Positions 5,315 to 6,593 of a stretch of DNA of 6,593 nucleotides are shown here, piece by piece (the first letter of the stretch is position 1; each line of letters starts with the position of its first letter). The position numbers and the translations under genes were made by a program. Source of the stretch: an uncultured Clostridia bacterium (GTDB lineage Bacteria > Bacillota > Clostridia > UMGS1883); NCBI GenBank assembly GCA_947624455.1, contig CANQKL010000091.1, positions 1 through 6,593 of the forward strand. Reading direction: 5' to 3'. The notes under the pieces were generated by a model. That model searched no databases. It was not told the DNA's origin and saw only the letters and a list, made by a program, of their open reading frames with translations.

Positions 5315-6241
5315 CTAATAAAAAATTTGATATTTTTCGCCGTGGAGAGCAAAATTTATTCCATCGCGCAGTATTTCCGCCGCCCGGTCGGCAATGGCGT
5401 CCACATCCTTTGGCGTGACGAACATATTCGCGGCGTTTGGTTCAAGCGCCTCGTATATCAAAGCGTAGCGGTCATTGTCCTCAAGGCCCTGGAGCAGCTT
5501 AACGGCCTCGTCCCCCGCGCCAGATTTCATCTCTTTTATGACCATGCTTATGGCGTCGTCAGCCACAGTGGCGGCGTCCGCCACCATTGGGATACCGACC
5601 GCCAAAACCGGAATTCCCAAAGTAGTCTGGGACAGTTCCTTGCGGCTGTTGCCCACGCCGCTGCCGGGGCTTATACCAGTATCCGTAAGCTGGATGGTTC
5701 GGCCGATACGCGCGATGCTCCGGGAGGCCAGCGCGTCCACCGCAATGATCAGGGTAGGGCCAATGCGCTCGGCTATGCCGGCCACGCTCTCGCCCGTCTC
5801 AATGCCCGTAGTCCCCAGGACTCCCGGCGCTACGGAGCTGACAGTCCGGGCCGAGCCAAATTCTTCGGGCATATATTCCTTCAAGTGGCGGGTGACAAAT
5901 ATCTGCCGCGCGGTGTTCACGCCGATACTGTCGGGGGTCATGTGGTCGTTGCCGAGGCCCACCACCAAAACGTGACTACAGTCCTTGCCCTCCATCATAA
6001 GCTCAAGTTCCCTGGCCAGCGCGCCGGAAGCCGCCTTTCTCTCCTCAGCCTCGGCCAGATCGCCTGTTTCGATGGTAACGTAGACCCCCATAGGTTTGCC
6101 CATTTTTTCCGCGCCCTCGGGACTTGTAATCTCAACGGTGGTAATTGTCACGCCGTCCTTTTTCTCAGAGCGGCTTTCCACTCCGGTCACGCCCTTGCCC
6201 CGCATCTCCCGAGCTTCAACGGCCAAATCGGTTCTAATCAT
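5315..6241 (-). CDS. gpr: Germination protease GPR (spore protease)
   Basis: GPR is the spore endopeptidase that degrades small acid-soluble DNA-protecting proteins (SASPs) when spores germinate. The 308-residue protein matches throughout: MIRTDLAVEAREM at the N-terminus, VVGLGNDHMTPDSIG (93-107), VTRHL (116-120), GTTGIETG (143-150), AVDALASRSI (167-176), TGISPGSGVGNSRKELS (188-204) and VTPKDVDAI (275-283). Asp104 and Asp169 match the two aspartates implicated in catalysis in the Bacillus enzyme. The start is ATG at 6241, with GGAGGA (6254-6249) at 7-nt spacing. A TTG at 6256 overlaps that ribosome site and is rejected. It is shorter than Bacillus GPR (about 370 residues): it lacks the N-terminal propeptide and a segment before the C-terminal motif. 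Expression under sigma-F/G is expected from the family, but I could not place such a promoter. Confidence 0.94.
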   Translation of the reverse strand: MIRTDLAVEAREMRGKGVTGVESRSEKKDGVTITTVEITSPEGAEKMGKPMGVYVTIETGDLAEAEERKAASGALARELELMMEGKDCSHVLVVGLGNDHMTPDSIGVNTARQIFVTRHLKEYMPEEFGSARTVSSVAPGVLGTTGIETGESVAGIAERIGPTLIIAVDALASRSIARIGRTIQLTDTGISPGSGVGNSRKELSQTTLGIPVLAVGIPMVADAATVADDAISMVIKEMKSGAGDEAVKLLQGLEDNDRYALIYEALEPNAANMFVTPKDVDAIADRAAEILRDGINFALHGEKYQIFY

Positions 6242-6301
6242 AAACAATTCCTCCAAAAAAATAATATAAAATTATTTTTTCTTGGGAATCAAAATTTATG
6301 C

Positions 6302-6330
6302 TTGCATTTTCTTTCTGGCCGTGGTATAAT
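6302..6330 (+). promoter_or_regulatory. Promoter of the HxlR-family regulator, extended -10
   Basis: TTGCAT (6302-6307), a 17-bp spacer and a perfect TATAAT (6325-6330), with TGG giving an extended -10, point toward the regulator gene. The predicted start near 6337 falls in the centre of the palindrome at 6326-6346 and gives a leader of about 112 nt. The same 207-bp gap must hold the gpr promoter on the other strand. Confidence 0.65.
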
Positions 6331-6346
6331 TGTAGCATACAATTAT
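6326..6346. promoter_or_regulatory. Palindromic operator over the -10 and start site, probable HxlR site
   Basis: ATAATTGTA (6326-6334) and TACAATTAT (6338-6346) are perfect 9-bp inverted arms separated by gca. The palindrome covers all but the first base of the TATAAT box and extends over the predicted start. Its GTA-N3-TAC core with A/T-rich arms suits a dimeric winged-helix repressor, and the gene it controls encodes one. Autoregulation is inferred. A looser GTA-N3-TAC repeat with a shared ATTGTA half lies at 6369-6380. Confidence 0.65.
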
Positions 6347-6448
6347 CGTTTTGGCAAGAACGCACTTTATTGTAATATACTTCCCATTTAGAAACTGTAC
6401 GGCAACCCACACTTACTCCATACTTTACTTGAAAAGAGGTCGATCCTT

Positions 6449-6593
6449 ATGCCCGGGCCATGCTGCAAATGCGAAGGCTATAACTGTCCTATTGAAGCCA
6501 CAATACACCTTATAGGGGGTAAATATAAGGCTATAATACTGTGGCACCTTATCGGAACCACCCTCCGCTTCAGCGAGCTACAGCGATTGGTAC
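6449..6593 (+). CDS. HxlR-family winged-helix regulator, C-terminus off the right edge
   Basis: The first 48 codons of an HxlR-type transcription factor are present; the family is usually 100-130 residues. The diagnostic stretch is CPIEATIHLIGGKYKAIILWHL (residues 13-34) followed by RFSELQRLV, the beginning of the DNA-binding wHTH domain. HxlR proteins are dimeric repressors or activators, several of which sense electrophiles or oxidants through the conserved N-terminal cysteine, here Cys13. Three further cysteines (Cys5, Cys6, Cys8) crowd the N-terminus in PCCKCEGYNC. The ATG has GAGG (6436-6439) at 9-nt spacing, and no other in-frame start lies close. Its promoter carries a palindrome likely to be its own site. 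The regulated target is not visible and may lie to the right. Confidence 0.9.
   Translation, partial: MPGPCCKCEGYNCPIEATIHLIGGKYKAIILWHLIGTTLRFSELQRLV

Noticed and set aside
6261..6295. TTGATT and TATATT at 18-bp spacing upstream of gpr on the minus strand.
   Set aside because: gpr is normally under forespore sigma factors, and I found no good sigma-F/G -10. This weak sigma-A-like match in A/T-rich sequence is not enough to annotate.
4388..6391. A 667-codon open frame on the plus strand opposite nifS and gpr.
   Set aside because: It runs antisense to two well-recognised genes, its translation has no recognisable domain, and it crosses the gpr-nifS gap with low-complexity sequence. Long antisense frames arise from the codon bias of the real genes.

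Overview
The window reads as ordinary chromosome of an endospore-forming, low-to-mid GC member of the Clostridia. The best fit, from memory of similar proteins, is an Oscillospirales/Ruminococcaceae-like lineage. Two sporulation or germination genes (yunB and gpr), a clostridial nifS-nifU pair and an HPr with both His15 and Ser46 support this. I see no phage, insertion sequence, CRISPR array, tRNA or rRNA. The genus cannot be fixed from the sequence alone.

Layout. Positions 1-624 (-) hold the N-terminal two-thirds of a YqhQ/DUF1385 membrane protein, which runs off the left edge. Its promoter shares a 129-bp divergent spacer with yunB (754-1413, +), an integral membrane sporulation protein that starts at TTG. 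A clear sigma-A-type promoter (1541-1569) then drives a monocistronic HPr (1615-1878). An extended -10 promoter overlaps the end of HPr, and a terminator-like hairpin lies just downstream of it, before the Mg2+ channel gene mgtE (1976-3352). mgtE converges on nifU. The roughly 200 bp between them hold three successive inverted repeats, the first a 20-bp bidirectional terminator.

On the minus strand, transcription runs gpr (6241-5315), then nifS (5245-4091), then nifU (3994-3551). A promoter just upstream of nifS makes nifS-nifU its own unit, and a hairpin occupies the nifS-nifU spacer. At the right edge, divergent from gpr, is the start of an HxlR-family regulator with a cysteine-rich N-terminus (6449 to edge). 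Its promoter -10 is overlapped by a perfect 9-bp-arm palindrome, probably its own operator.

Function. nifS and nifU make one pathway: the desulfurase supplies sulfur and the scaffold assembles Fe-S clusters. gpr degrades small acid-soluble spore proteins at germination, and yunB acts during sporulation. HPr, MgtE and YqhQ are housekeeping genes with no visible functional link to their neighbours. I found no convincing new multi-gene system. The points most worth a second look are regulatory or architectural: the HxlR palindrome and Cys cluster, the 150-bp inverted-repeat cluster at 3383-3529, the promoter-plus-hairpin leader of mgtE (too short for an M-box), the nifS-nifU spacer hairpin, the Cys/His tail of NifU, and a GPR with no room for a Bacillus-type propeptide.
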